Of a DNA stretch of 64,000 nucleotides, positions 19,864 to 33,589 are shown one piece after another; position 1 is the stretch's first letter, and each line of letters starts with the position of its first letter. Location: contig JARUPY010000387.1 of assembly GCA_029817715.1 (NCBI GenBank), positions 5,766,001 to 5,830,000 of the forward strand, read 5' to 3'. The stretch is from Melastoma dodecandrum. Its lineage: Eukaryota; Streptophyta; Magnoliopsida; Myrtales; Melastomataceae. The notes beneath the pieces are model-generated. The model worked only from the letters and a program-made list of their open reading frames with translations, was not told where the DNA came from and made no database searches. Made by a program: the position numbers and the translations under genes.

Positions 19864-22299
19864 CTTTCAAGCGTAGAAGCAGAGAGAGTTGTAAAAGGAA
19901 GTTGGGACAAGTCCAATGGGGTTCTGTGATGGAAATGATTGCGGAGGATTTATTCATGCAATTCATTTATTTATGATACCCAAAAAATAAATAAAGAAAC
20001 CACATCACAATGAGGAATGCCATGATGTCGGCATAGCCCGACAATAATTTCAGTGACGTGGACAAGTAATAGTACTTATTAATAAATATAATTTCAGTAA
20101 CCAGATAAATTAGAATTACAAAGTTCGGTGGGTATGAGTATGACGTATATATATAATTTACTCATGGGCCGTTGTTATGAAACTATTTCAACGAGGAAAA
20201 TTACCTAAGCCCTTACGTCACTAATTGGCATGTTCTTCGGTGACGAGCAATATGATTTCCTATCCAAAACACTTGATCGTACAAGTAACAAAAATACAAA
20301 ATATAATTATTACGAGGACTAATTTAACTTCGACCATCTATCCAAATACGTCAAATCGACACACTCAATTAATTGAATTAAGTAGCCTATTACCTAAATA
20401 TCAAAAATAAAAAATGATAATTCTATTCAATTATAATTCAAGGTGTAACATGACACTTTGGCGTAAATTAGTGTTATTTGAAATGTCCATAACTAATAGA
20501 ACGACAGCCGTGGTTATGTTTCTATAGGTTACAAAATCCTAGTTTATATTACAACTCGAACGGAACTGTCTTGAATAATATTTCATCAATCGAAGTGTGG
20601 TATGCAAAATCCAATTTAAAACATAGTATATATCGATCGTAGTAGAAGGTTAGTACAAAATTTTGAAGGTTTCTATCGGATGTAGTATTGCGTCTGGTCA
20701 TTGTGCTCTTGCTAATGGTTTTTACCAAATGATCAATTAGAAGATCGATTTGTGTAGAAAATAAATAAGACACAAAAGTCTATAGTGGTTTGACAATAGC
20801 ATATGTTGCTTTTCACCCTTACAGGATGAGTATCGCTACTGAATACTTATAGTGATAACATATGGCACAAAGACTCCCCTACATGTACAAGCCGTTAGAA
20901 AATACGAAGATAGACTTGTAGAAGTTAACGGAGATATCACAAAGGCTTCTCCACAAATGGTAAGCCAATGGGTTGTGTATAGAGACTTGTGACTAACTCC
21001 GTAAATTCTCTTGTTGAGGTTCCGTAATACGAATAATGGCTAACTTTTCAATCCCTACGATTGGGTTTTGCGCTGCGAGCAGTGATTGACCCATCACGCT
21101 CTCTGGTTGATGTTCTTTAATGTGAACAATAGCTTACTCCAGAAGGCCCTCCGGTTGGGCGTCGGACGGTTCACTCGGGTGGTGTCCTCCTGCCTGGTTG
21201 GATCTGCACCAAGACTTATGCACTACAAATAGTGACTCACTCCATTGGGCACCATAGTTGGATGTTGCGCGCTTCCGTCTGTCGGTGTCTTGCCTGCTTG
21301 GCTCCCCACCAAGACTTTCACTCACGACTGCCTTACTTGCTCTTCGATCCACTACTGATCTATCATGCGAACATATACTAACACTAGGAAATCCCCTAGT
21401 TGGGTATCAGACATTTCCCTTCGGCAGTGTACTGCTTGCTCAATTTCTCACCAAGACTTCTCTACAAAGAGCAAACCAGTTACATAACGTATTAATGTCA
21501 GTACCATGCTGCTCTAGAGGCATATCTTTAATTATCCATTACACGTTGACACGTATGTAGACATTAAAATTTTGCAAATGTCTTTGGTATATCGCTAAGC
21601 TCAAATCATATAATGAGCTAAATATTTTATGTGGATGATCAACATCATATTCCTGCCATGCAACACATTTTCAATATCGATAACCGTCCCCGCCAAAGTA
21701 ATGGTAGCAGCTCCATGGTTTGGCTTGGGATACAAACAATGGAAACTCGTAAATAGGGGCTTAATAAAAGGATGTTTATGTGAGTCTTAATTTAAGCCCA
21801 ATCCATAATTCGTTTCATTTGAAAATTATTAGCTTCCATTAAAATAGTAAAACACTTTATGACACTTTACATGTCCCCATCTGAAGGAGAAAACACCTAA
21901 GGGGCTCTCTACACCTCCAGAATTCAGTTTCACAAATAAAGAAGTCTTTTTCACGAGCTACAACTCAAAATTGCTCATTTTTTACTACTGAATCGACAAT
22001 AGACCAAGTCCCTGCTCGCCAAATCCCTCTAGCGCCCAAACCTCCATTTCTCCTACTCGTTGTCCACCTTGCTTAGCCCGTCCTCTAAGGGGTTGTTGTG
22101 GGACATGCTGCACCAGGTTCATGATGCTGTAGAGGACTCGATGCCTGCTGGGGATTCATCGTGTATGTGTTTTATTCTCAGCTTATAAGATGTTGAAATA
22201 TAAATACGGCCTCCCTCATACTGTTTTGGGACACACAAAAATTTCAACTTCTGTCATATTCTCTTAAAACTCATTGGATTATAAAGAGATTCGTGTCCC
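19864..22299. other. intergenic, no gene seen
   Basis: Upstream of the monooxygenase start (19861-19863). It is AT-rich to about 21000, then more mixed. Short open frames carry no recognisable domain. The part near 21100-21480 repeats loosely similar phrases (gtgtcctcctgcctggttgg, gtgtcttgcctgcttggc), perhaps an old tandem repeat or LTR. Confidence 0.45.
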
Positions 22300-22700
22300 C
22301 TTGCAAAACTATTCCTTCGGCGGCAACAGTCCCCGTGACCATAGTCTCCCTACGGAACTATTCCCCTGACAACAACAGTCTCCCATGGCCATAGTCCCCT
22401 CGCGACACTATTTCCTAGGCGACAATAGTCTCTAATTGGTCATAGTCTCCCCGTAGAATTATTTCCCTGGAGACAACAATCCCTGCGGTCGTAGTCTCCC
22501 GGAACTATTTCCCTAGCGGCAATAGTCCCCCGTGGCGATAATCCTCTTACGACATTATTCCCTCGGCGACAACAGCCCCCACCAATCATGGTCTCCTATG
22601 GAACTATTTCCCTGACGACAATAGTCCCCCGCGACCAAATTTCCCTCGCGATACTATATCCCCATCGATAACAACCCCTACCGATCATAGTCTCCCTGCG
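22300..22700. repeat. degenerate tandem repeat, about 50-60 bp period
   Basis: About seven diverged copies of a unit resembling actatttccctggcgacaa followed by agtccccgtggccatagt. Both halves recur in alternation throughout the interval. It has no coding sense and lies upstream of the gypsy remnant, possibly within its leader. Confidence 0.75.
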
Positions 22701-23229
22701 GAACCATATACATCAATACCCAACTTGAAGAGTGAGGAACTCCTCAACTTGGTGAAGCTCTCGAGCATTTTCTCCACACATGACTGACGACGAAGTTCTG
22801 TCGACGCCCATATAGCTCGTAGTCCTTCCCCCATCGAGAAGATCAACCAGATCAAGCTTCTACCAGCCCTGGTGTTTTTCACACAAATATGGAGGACTCT
22901 TTAAATCCAGCTTTTATAGATATGTTAATCTTCATCACTCTTGAAGACCTGCCGAATCAAGCTCTATAGCCCCAACATCTTGATCAGCATACCTTCGTGA
23001 AGCTCCAGGGGATATTCGCCAGAACATTGGCCCATCCACGTCTCAGATATCTTACGAGTATTAAATCAGGGAATTCATGTGTATTGTGCATGACTAGAGT
23101 TGAACCCGCTCATATTTTTTAAACGATAATTTGTGTACCATTTCTAGTCTTATCTTTGGACTCTGAAATTTTAGAGTTCACAAATTTCTGGCATGCCTAA
23201 TGAGACCATCTCTACCTCTAATCTCTTAC

Positions 23230-26200
23230 GTTAATGTATCTACATTGCTTCAAAGATGATCATGTTGAAGAATTCCACCAATACTGTGAATAATCAGCCA
23301 GCTAGTTTTCCTTCCCATTCGTTTGGAAGCTCTTCATTGCCTGGTTCTCGAAACTTCATCTAGACTTATATAAGGAGACAAAAGATATTCTAAGATCCAT
23401 CTCTCCTAGACACCTCCATCATACAAGGATGTTATTGAAAGAAACCTTTTCCGCAAGGGTGACATATCGCCAATTTCTTTTGGTAGCTTCTGCAACAACT
23501 CATCAAGCGTCATCCTGAGGATTCTTCATCAGATTGCACTCCAAAATGAAGCATGGCTTAATCAAGGGCTAAAACGTGAAAGCAAATGGAAGAGATAGAA
23601 AACATTTTTCGATACGTTTTTCCAAAGTCATCTCCATCCTGCAATGACGTTGTCGAAAAGATGCCGCCGAGTAAAGGCATTATCTCGCTAGTTCCCCTAT
23701 TGAGCTTCCATAATAGCTCATTAGAAGACTCTTTACCAAATCTTTCTAGAAATACTGGTGAGGTGGATCTAACTGAGAAGTTAGAAGAAGTTTTGCCAGT
23801 TAAAATGGCAGATACCCCATCATAGGAAAATCAAGGTGCATCTTTGGCCAAATCAGTAGGGGTGCTAATGAAATTGATGATAGGATCAACAACTTGAGTA
23901 TGTCATCAACATGCACGAGAATAAAGAGCATTAGAAATTATCCGATGAAGGAGATTATCATGTATGCAAGGAGAAAGGTAGGAATGTGATGAATATGGAT
24001 GATTCACCAAAACTTGTATTTGCATCTGTTGATGCTCTACTCTCACTAGTCTAATCAAGGAATTAATACAAGAAGCCCCGAATGATGAGTTTTAGGGAAA
24101 ATCTACAAGATCTCCGGCGTACTTTAAGCCATATAGCCGAAAAGTCGAATGCTTGAGCATGTCAATGGGTTATCAACCCCCCGTACTTCCAACAATTTGA
24201 TGGAAGGGGAATCCGAGGCAACATGTGAGCCATTTTATTGAGACTTGCAACAATTTTGGTACATATTGTGACTTGATGGTTACGCAGTTCATCTGCTCCT
24301 TGATGGGAAATGCATTTGACTGGTATATCAATGTCAAACCAGGAACAATTAATATTTGGAGTAGTGGAAAAGGAATTCTTGAACTGCTTTTATTGCATAC
24401 GACGTGTGGTAAGTATGCTAGAAGTCACTAATACTCGTTAATAGGAAGGTGAGCCTGTCGTTGACTATATACATCGATGGAGGAATTTGAGCCTGAACTA
24501 TGGGGATGGCTTGTCAGAATCGACATATATTGACATGTACATTCAAGGAATGCTTTGGAAGATCTGCTATATTTTTTTAAGGGACAAACCTCGATCTTTT
24601 TAGGAACTATACACAAGAGTGCATGATATGTAGCTGAGTTTTATAGGAGTTGATATAGTAAACCTTCCGGTACCCGAGTTTCCTCAAAATTCGTGGATGT
24701 AGCAAGTTCGAATGCATCCAATATTACCTTCAGGTCGTTTAACCCTGATGAAATGGCTACTTTCTATTGTTCGAAGGTGATAGCATATGATAATCATGTC
24801 GTGAAGATGTCAAGCTGTGTAATTTCCATGAAGAGGTATATGCTAAAGAAGGTTGGACTTTAGTGGCGCATAGAAGGAATCGAAGAAAAACTTTGAAGAC
24901 TCGAGAGAAAAAACCTCCTTTCAGGATGAAAGTCTTTAGAAGAGGTATAAGGAGAGATAACTTCAGGGAGGACATAAGGAAGCAAACTTCTTATGTTGAA
25001 CTAACCCTAAAGAATCCATCTCCAACCACGATATGAGATTTCTTCCCCAAAAAATTTCAAAGACAAAAACTTTGTCCAGAAGTTGTCATCCTATTGATAT
25101 GGCGAAAGAGCAGCCCAACCTTATGGTTGACATCCCAAAAAGCTCCATTGTGATGTTGATAGAAACTGCAACAGAGAATTTTCTAGCTATTATGTTTTCA
25201 TGTGGGCCATAAATCCCACAATCAATCATTATTTGTATCCGCATATACATGTGGCACAAAGGTTAATTGCATTCTGATTGACCCAGGTTCTGCCCATTAA
25301 AAGAATTGAAGGATATTGGCTTAGTTCGCTTGGTAATCTAGGGATTTAACCAAGGCCGAGAACGAGTCGTCAGGAAAATATGCCTTTCGCTTATGATGAG
25401 GGACATGGAATCTTGCACAATATTCTATGTTATCGATTCAAGGACGACTTATGACATGTTATTTGATCGACCTCGGATGCACGAATATGGAGTTGTTGCA
25501 TCAACACTTCATCAATGATTCAAGTTCATTAAAGATGGAGTTTTATGTACAATATGAGCGAATGCTAAGCCCTTCATAGAAGCAGAGTCATACATTGTTG
25601 ATGCAAAATTTTACTTGAACAAGAGAGTGTAGATGTGAAGGCCTCATAGTTAAAGCCTGTCGTGAAGAGTGTATCAAAAGAATTAAGCGTAGATTTACCA
25701 TCCACACAACAAGAGGAATCATTAGTTGATCTTATCACGAAAAATGAAAAGGCTAAAGATATGACAGAGAAAAGCATGCCAACTTTGCTCCACATCCTCG
25801 GAGCATTGAGGAAAGCAGAAGAACCGTGTTTCATGAGTGATGATAGTGCAAATATGATACTTCACAAAGAACTCAATTGAATAGTGACAAAGCTAACAAA
25901 AGTGTTCCCCGCAACCGCACCACTAAAGGTTTTGTTCAACCAAAGCAGATGGCAGTTCTCTATCCAAATTCATTGGTTGATAAGCACATCAAATGCTTTT
26001 AAATTACTTTATGCAGCTACTCACATCGAGGTCTAAAGACACTCAGTGACACCTCAAAAGACGTTAATCCATGATGTGATTGATTGACAAAAGTTAAAAC
26101 TGGGTCTTGGGTATATTACTCCTAAGCCCGTTTGTCACCCTGTGAAAGATGCCTCAACCCAAAAAATTGAGGCTAATGATTAAACTACCACATTACGTGT

Positions 26201-27071
26201 GAGAACTTCAGTTTTCAATCGACTTGGAGCATCACCCGAATGAATGTCAGTATTTGATAGACTTGGTGCTCAAGAAGAATAGATTGGTGCTCGGGATCTG
26301 CACAACTAAGATTGGGCCAAGCTCCAAGATGTTGAATGATGTGAAAGAGAGTGGACCGTAGGAAAGTTATTTCGGTTATTCTTGAAGACACGAATGATCT
26401 CCATCGCAAATTTCCCTCCCTAATGAAGCGTTAGACCGTTGTTGACGTAACAACTGGAGAAGTTTTGAAAGTGACCACAAAGACGTGGATATCTACAAAT
26501 GGTAAAGGAGAGTTATCTCAAGATAGCGTTCAAGATGATGTTGTAGCAACTTATCATTTCACGATTTTAGAGGCTGATGAAGATGAATCTCACAAAGAAG
26601 ATGCAGAAGATGCTCATGAAGTATTAGAGGATGGGAAGAAGTCCACTATGGATGAACTGAAGGAAGTTGAAATTGTAGAACAAGGGGGTCATCGCCCCAC
26701 CTTCCTCATCACAAGTTTGACGTCTGAAGATGAGGAGTCTTACATCCATTTGTCGAAGGAATACAAAGATGTCTTTGTATAGAGCTATAAGGAAATTACA
26801 GGCCTTGACCCAAAAATCGCAATGCATAAGTAGGCAGTCAAGCATGGGTTTCGTCCCATAAAGGAAGTCCCACGACGCTTTCATCCAGAGTTGATCCCAT
26901 TAATAGAAGCAGAGGTCAACAAGCTTATTAATGCTGGATTCATCCGGGAAGTAAAATATCCATAATGTCCCAATCACGAAAAACAAAGGTCAACTTTGCG
27001 TTTGTGTTAGTTTTTTTACCTTAAAAATGCGTGTCTAAAGGATGATTTTCCCGATCCTATAACTAAAATAA
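23230..27071 (+). mobile_element. dead Ty3/gypsy element (gag, protease, start of RT)
   Basis: The order and phrases fit a gypsy polyprotein broken by many stops. Gag is at about 24190-24660 (HFIETCNNFGTYCDLMV, GNAFDWY). The aspartic protease is near 25250-25310 (CILIDPGSA). The N-terminus of the reverse transcriptase is at about 26790-27060 (AVKHGFRPIKEVPRRFHPEL, then KDDFPDPI). The element stops in the RT at about 27071, where the copia element begins, so the copia probably inserted into it. The rest of RT, RNase H and integrase is missing from the window. Confidence 0.75.
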
Positions 27072-28409
27072 TGTATTGATATAATTTAATTTTGATGATG
27101 AAAAATGTTAAGTATTGCTAATGTGCTATTCAAGCGTATAAAGGACATGTCTTCGAGTTTAGAAGCTAGTCTCTGTTATCTGAGCAATACAAAAGGAGTT
27201 ATGTGGAGGATTTTAACGGAGGAAGCGATCTAGCCATCGTAAATAGTGTTATGAGGCCAAGATACAATATCTTATAAAGGTAAGTGTCTATTTCGGAGAT
27301 GTTATAACTCTCCTTACTGGAATCTTTACAAAGGTTACAAAATGATACTTTTGTGAATAACGGTTTCCTTATTGGAGATTGTCTGAATGCGACCACTACT
27401 AATCCTTATTAGACTTAATATTAATTCTTACTGAATTAATCCAGAAATTAAGTTTAGGTTCGTTTGTAGAAGGAACTTGGTTATCAAGTTCATTCATTAT
27501 TAATTTTGGAAAGATTTCCCTGATACATTTCAAAAATTAAAGGAACTCTCACCTTATGGAATATGACACGATTTTAATCCGGTTAATATCTCCTTAATAT
27601 AGTGAGAATAAATATGGGATGAGGATGTTTTCTCTCAAAGAGAACAAATAATCCCAAGCCAAATTCTATAGCTGGAAAGTTCTAATTCTGCTGACGCAAA
27701 ATTCAGTTTTTGTGCAGAATACATTATCTCTTATTGGTCGATTAATCTGGTAATGTTTTATGGTTTGGAAGTTGTCCCACAGGATCGAATAATGGGATAA
27801 ACGATAATAGATCAACTAGTCGTTGTGATTATTTGGGAAACTCCTATCTAAAGACAAACTTAAGAGCAAGAGTAAAGATGCACTTCCAACTTATCGTTCT
27901 GTCTAAAAGCTTATCAAAATCCATCATGTCTTCAATATTGCAAAGCTTAGAGCATCCACTAATCATTCACCGAGCTAATCCCATCTTGAGATAGAGAGTT
28001 TTTTTAGCTGCATATTAATTGTGAAGTAGCTATTCTGTTCGTGCTAGTCTTTAGTCACATAGGTTGTGTGCAAGGGAAGTCTTGTGACGGGTTGTCATAA
28101 GCACGACAGGTGGTAGCCGTTAAGCCACGAGGGCAGAAGTGTGAAGATGTAATTTCCCCTGTTCTAATATAATGAATACCCGCTGATTATGGTGAATGCC
28201 GGGAGAGTGGACGTAGGCATTGTTTGACGAGCTGCTATAAATCTTTTATATCACTAACACATAATATTGTATACTCAGAACTAGGAATAGTCCAACAGAT
28301 CTAGATTTTCTAATATGACAAAACACTATTTCTATAATCATATCCAATCGAATTGTAGATTCTGTTGCACTAATTCAACTCTCATTCTTAATGCAATCCT
28401 ATACCAACA
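27072..28409 (+). repeat. copia 5' LTR
   Basis: About 1.34 kb starting near tgtattgat and ending ...ccaaca just before the primer site. From 27085 on it matches the partial LTR at 36087-36377 (shared run ggagttatgtggagga and flanks). Near its end it has the usual copia phrase gagtggacgtaggca with a possible TATA (tataaatc) at about 28236. Confidence 0.75.
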
Positions 28410-28411
28410 AT

Positions 28412-28423
28412 TAGTATCAAAGC
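28412..28423 (+). other. copia primer binding site
   Basis: tagtatcaaagc, two changes from the plant copia site TGGTATCAGAGC that pairs with initiator tRNA-Met. It lies three bases after the LTR end, as expected. Confidence 0.75.
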
Positions 28424-28499
28424 ATGCTTAACGATGAAAGCTTTACCACTTGTTGAGAGATCTGATAGGATGCAAATGGGGTATATGCACGTTGTTAGA

Positions 28500-30060
28500 C
28501 TACTAGTAGTTCACCATAATTTGATGGACAAAACTTCTCCAGCTGGCAGAGCAGATTGGAGTTCTCGATAGCATCCCGTGAACTAAGGTGTTTAGGGATC
28601 ATCATAAATGGTCCTCTACTTCATAGAGGACAAAATGTGAATGTTGAATTTGGCATTATGATCTCACTTTCCGATGAGGAAGCTGCAATTTGTGCTTTAT
28701 TTCCTATAGAGTATAACCAAATTTCTACTTGTACAACATCAAAAGAAATTTGGGATTAGCTTGTCATGACCCTTGAAAGGACATATCAAGTCAAGGAAAT
28801 GAGAGTGAATATGTTTGTGCAATAATATGAAGCTTTCAAAATGAGACTTGATAAGTCCATATCAGAAATGTATGACAGACTAAACATAATCATCAACAAC
28901 TTATCCCTTCTTAGAAAAACTTACCTAATGTTGAATTTGTAAGGAAGGTCCTTAGATCTTTGCCCATTACTTGGGAATTTAAGAAGACCGCAGTAGAGGA
29001 AGCTAAAGATGTAACAACTCCAAGGTTGGATCAGTTTATGGCTCTTTATTTTCCTATGAGGAAGAAAAATGATCATTTGAGACTCAAATGACCAAATATG
29101 TTGCCTGTAAGGCATTTGCCTCTATTGATGGTGAATCGAATGACATAGAAGTAGAAACCGATGTGGAGCTCTTGTAAAAGGTATGAACAAGCTTCTTTTC
29201 AAGAAATGCTTCAAACAAAGTGTTAAACCCAAGTCTTCTAGTTTATAAGATAAAAGGGGAACGGTATGTTACGACTATTAGAAACCGAGACACAGGAGAA
29301 ATGAATGTGCACTGCTAAATGGGAAGCAAATGCCTTCTCAAAACAAAAGAAGAGCCTTATTGGTTGGTGTGATGAGGAAGACAATGAATATGAACTAGGC
29401 GTGGAGCTGAAGGCAAACTTATGCTATATGGCTCGCTCAAAGCCGGGATCCGACTTAGACGAAGAGGCATTCTCTACATCTTTGTACGATTTACCTTCTA
29501 GTGAAGTTATGGATTTTCTTACCGAATTCCTTGAAAAAGTAGAAGGGTTATCCTCGAAATATCAATCGGTAAAAAATCAAAACAACGTTCTGCTGTCATA
29601 GTTGAGTTCTGTATAAAGAGAAAAGGCTACCTTGACAAAGGAAGCAAAGATCTTCAGCACCAAAGCACCTCCCTCTGATCACAGAACATCTTCCTAAGGT
29701 TTGGGACGAGCTACTTGTTCGTGACAAAGTGAGTTATCCACTCAACGAGACTAACAAAGGTTTATTACCTTAAATCCAGTCTCATAGATATCACTGAAAC
29801 AAATCTGAATGCTCAGATAAGGTATGCTACATGACAAAGAAATAATGTTCTGTGAGCAGTCACAAAATCGAGCAGAAACAGAAATCTCTGATAAGTTGTA
29901 ACACTACAAAAGAATATGCTCATGTGAAATGTTGTATTTCTGAAGAGAAACATAATAGAACAATGGTTAAGAACCGGGTCAGATTGATAGAAAAGTTTAA
30001 ATCATGTCACTACTATGGCTTGCTTGGACACATGATTGGACAATAATGTCAGGGCAAAAA
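28500..30060 (+). pseudogene. copia gag remnant
   Basis: Phrases of the copia gag (UBN2/DUF4219 type) appear in one main frame with several stops: AAICALFPIEYNQISTC, KEIWD and EMYDRLNIIINNL. A zinc-knuckle-like end is near 30000 (CHYYGLLGHMIGQ). It is not translatable as one protein. Confidence 0.65.
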
Positions 30061-30169
30061 GTCTATTAGCATATAAAAAATGATTCTTTCAAGGAATATG
30101 TCACAAGCTTATGGAACCGGCTTTAAGTGTAGTCCTATTGTAACTTAACTTGTTCATAGTCATAGGTAT

Positions 30170-33100
30170 GCTTGAAAGCTAAAGCCATGAAGGATGAATG
30201 TTACCTGAATAATGGATGCTCATGCCATATGACTGAGGATCCTTCTACGTTTTAAAGCTTAAAGTTACAGAACGGTGGTTTTGTGACATTTGACGATGAT
30301 ACCAAAGGCATTAGAATTCTTGGTAGTTCACAAACAATGGAGATAGACGATGTTCTGCTTCCTGCAGGATTAAAACATAGTTTATTAAGTGTGAGCCAAT
30401 TCTGTGATAAGGATTATGAAATAACCTTTAATGTAGTAGGATGTTCTGGTTCTACAGATGACAAACTTTGTTTCATTGTTGAACGTAAAAAGAATATCTA
30501 CATCATCACTCAAGACAATTTTCCATCTACAGAGAAATGCCTTGTTTCCTACAAGGATGAAACTACTATTTCGCATAGGAAATGTGACACATCACTTTCA
30601 ATTATTGTTTAAGATAGCTAAAACGGAGTTGGTAAGAGGATTATTGAAGCTCACTTTTGAGGAGAACAGCTTCGGCGAAACATGTTCTTTGGGGGAAACA
30701 AATAAAAGTCTCTTTTAAGAGCAAACGTTACATTTCCAACATAGAACCATTATAACTTCTACATATGGATCTGTTTGGTCCTACCAGAATGGAAGGTTTG
30801 GGACACATACGTTATGCTATGGTAGTTGTAGATGATAACTCAAGATATAATTGAGTAAAGTTCTTGGCTAATAAGACTGATGCATTTTGTGCATTCAAAT
30901 GTCCCGTCACAAAGCTGCTAAATGAGAGATGAGCCTATCATAAATGCTTAAGAACTAACCATGGTAAATAATTTCAAAACCATGACTTCACTTCTTTCTG
31001 TGACAAAAGTGGCCTAGAACACACCTTCTCTGCTCCATATACTTCACAACAAAATGGAGTACTTAAGCGGGTGAACATAATTCTTCTGGATATGACAAGA
31101 ACGATAATGTGTGAAAGTAAAGTACCACAAAACTTGTGGGTTGAGGCACTACAACATGTTATGTGTAACATGTCCATGCACAAAAGACACTTAACAAAAC
31201 ACCATATGAGTTGTATAAGGGTAGAAAGCCTAACATCTCATACTTCCATCCTTTTGGAAGCTATTTTTACGTTCTATGACCTCGTAAGGACAACGTTCGA
31301 AAATTAAATGTTAAATCAGATGAAAGAATCTTCCTTATTCTGAGTCTAGCAAAGCTTATCGAGTTTTCAACAAAAAACTCATGTTCTTGAGGAATTTATT
31401 AATGTGATCATCAATGATTCTGAAAATACAGGGGAAGCTGTCGTGTCAGACAAAGTTGATTCACAACTTACTATTGTTGTAGAACAGAAAGAGAACGATG
31501 TCCCTCTTAAGACTGATTATACACAAATCTAGTCTGTCATTGATCATGATACAAACTTATAAAATGATTCTAGAGAATTAGAATTCCGAGGAGCATATCT
31601 TGGATAGGGTCCCACCCTATACAAGGAAAGACATCCCATGGTGCAAGTCTAGGGATATATAGAAAGCGATACAGATGAGACGTTCTGTGAATATCTTCTA
31701 TGAACATTATGCGTTTCTTTCCCAGAAAGAACTAGGTAATATTTGTTGAAGCTCTAGCAGACCCAAAATTGCTATGCAAAAAGAATTGAATCAATTCGAA
31801 CGATACAACGTTTGAACGCTTGTTCAAAGACCAAAGGATTGTTCTATTGTGGGAACCAAGTGGGTTTTTCGCAACTAGCTAGACTAGTCAGGTTCTGTGA
31901 TTAGAAATAAAGCCAGACTAGTAACTAAGTGGTATTCTCAATCAAAAGAGATTGGACATGATGAAGGATTCGCCCCAACAGCGCGCCTGAAAGCTATTCG
32001 GCTTATGTTAGTATATGCGTTTTACAATGATTTCAAACTGTTTCAGATGGACGTGAAACACGCCTTTCTGAATGGCGAAATCAAGGAAGAAGTCTACGTA
32101 GAAAAACCTCTAGGATTTGAAGCCCTAAGAATCATGATCATATATTTAGGCATGATAAAGCTTTGCATGGTCTAAAATAAGCTCCCCGAGCTTGGTACGA
32201 AATACTAAGCCACTTTTTTATTGAAAAATGCTATAGAAAACGAAGGATTGATACAACTCTTTCCCTAAAGAAGCGCGAAACCCAGCTTGTGATAGTTCAG
32301 ATCTACATATAGAACATCTTTTTTGGATCTACTAATAATATCTTGTGTATTGAGTTAGTAGAACTCATAGAGAGTGAATTTGAGATGAGCATGATGGGAG
32401 AATTAATATTCTTCCATGGCTTACAGATTCGCCAGACACCAGAAGGTACTTTCATACATCAAGAGAAGTACACGATGTACTGTACACCAAACCACTTCTA
32501 AAGAAATATGAGCTGATCAACTCAAAACACTTGTCTACTCCCATGAGCCCAAATGCTAATGTTGGGAGAGACGAGATAGGAAAGGATGCACATCCTACTC
32601 TCTACAAGAGTATGATATGGTCCTTATTGTACCATATGACCTCCAGACCGACATTCTGGTCAGTGTTCGCCCTTATCGGCGCCAAAAGAATCACATCTGA
32701 CCCATGTCAAGAGAATATTTCAATATCTCTCTGGGATAGAAAATCTAGGGCTATTGTATTCCAAGAGTTCATTATGTGATATAGTAGGGTACTCTGAAGG
32801 ACAGGATACGAAATAGATTGGAAGAGTACTTCTAGAACCTGCCAGTTACTTGGAGATATGCTAATCCCCTAGCACTCGAAGAAGCAAGCTTTTGTAGCAT
32901 TATTGATAGTAGAAGCAGAATATATTGGAGCAACGAGTTGTTGTGTAGAGTTTCTGCAGATGCATCAACAAGAAGACTATGGTTTCAAGTTTGACAATAT
33001 TCCAATACGGTGTAGCAACACTAGTGCCATCAATTTGTCCAAAAATCTTGTTCAATATTCAAGATCGAAACATATAGGACAGAGACATCATTTTATTCGA

Positions 33101-33240
33101 GATCATATTCAGAATGGTTCTATTATTGTGGAAAATATAAGCACAAAAGAACAACTCTATGACATTTTCACGTAACCATTGAATTTTGAGAAATTCTCAA
33201 AATTACGAATGAATCTAGGGATTTCTTATCCTTTCTAGAA
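30170..33240 (+). pseudogene. copia pol remnant: protease end, integrase, RT, RNase H
   Basis: The order is as in copia. The pre-integrase part is at 30283-30612 (LLPAGLKHSLLSVSQFCDKD). The integrase core is at 30765-31310 (LHMDLFGPTRMEG, SAPYTSQQNGV). The RT is at about 31745-32480 (FQMDVKHAFLNGEIKEEVY), and RNase H is at 32880-33190 (EAEYIGATSCCVE). In the RT the YVDD box is replaced by YI-stop-N near 32300. In the integrase an aspartate of the DDE set reads N (TNHGK). Many other stops are present. Confidence 0.78.
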
Positions 33241-33589
33241 TTGATATTATTAATCCTTATTTGCATTTATGGGATTTTTTTTAAAATGTTTTATTTCCAT
33301 TTTTCTATTTTGGAAAAATCTTGGAAAAAATCAATTTTTATTTTATTTTTGAAATATTTTATTTCTAAAACATTTTTTCTCTTCCCCTCATTTTCTTTTA
33401 TTTTAAAACGTAATACCAAAACTCCTTCACACCCACGTTATTAACCTCCTCCAAAACCCACCTTGTCAATCTCAATTAGAAACATTTCTTCTCAAGCCCT
33501 AACTTTCTCCCCTTCCTCTCACTCACAGCCATCCTCGCACTACTAAAGCCAAGTCTAGGTACACCACTTCACCCAGCAACTCCTCTCTG

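Noticed and set aside
19367..19966. Open frames overlapping exon 1 of the monooxygenase
   Set aside because: They are shadows in other frames. The chosen frame has the GxGxxG motif and correct splicing.
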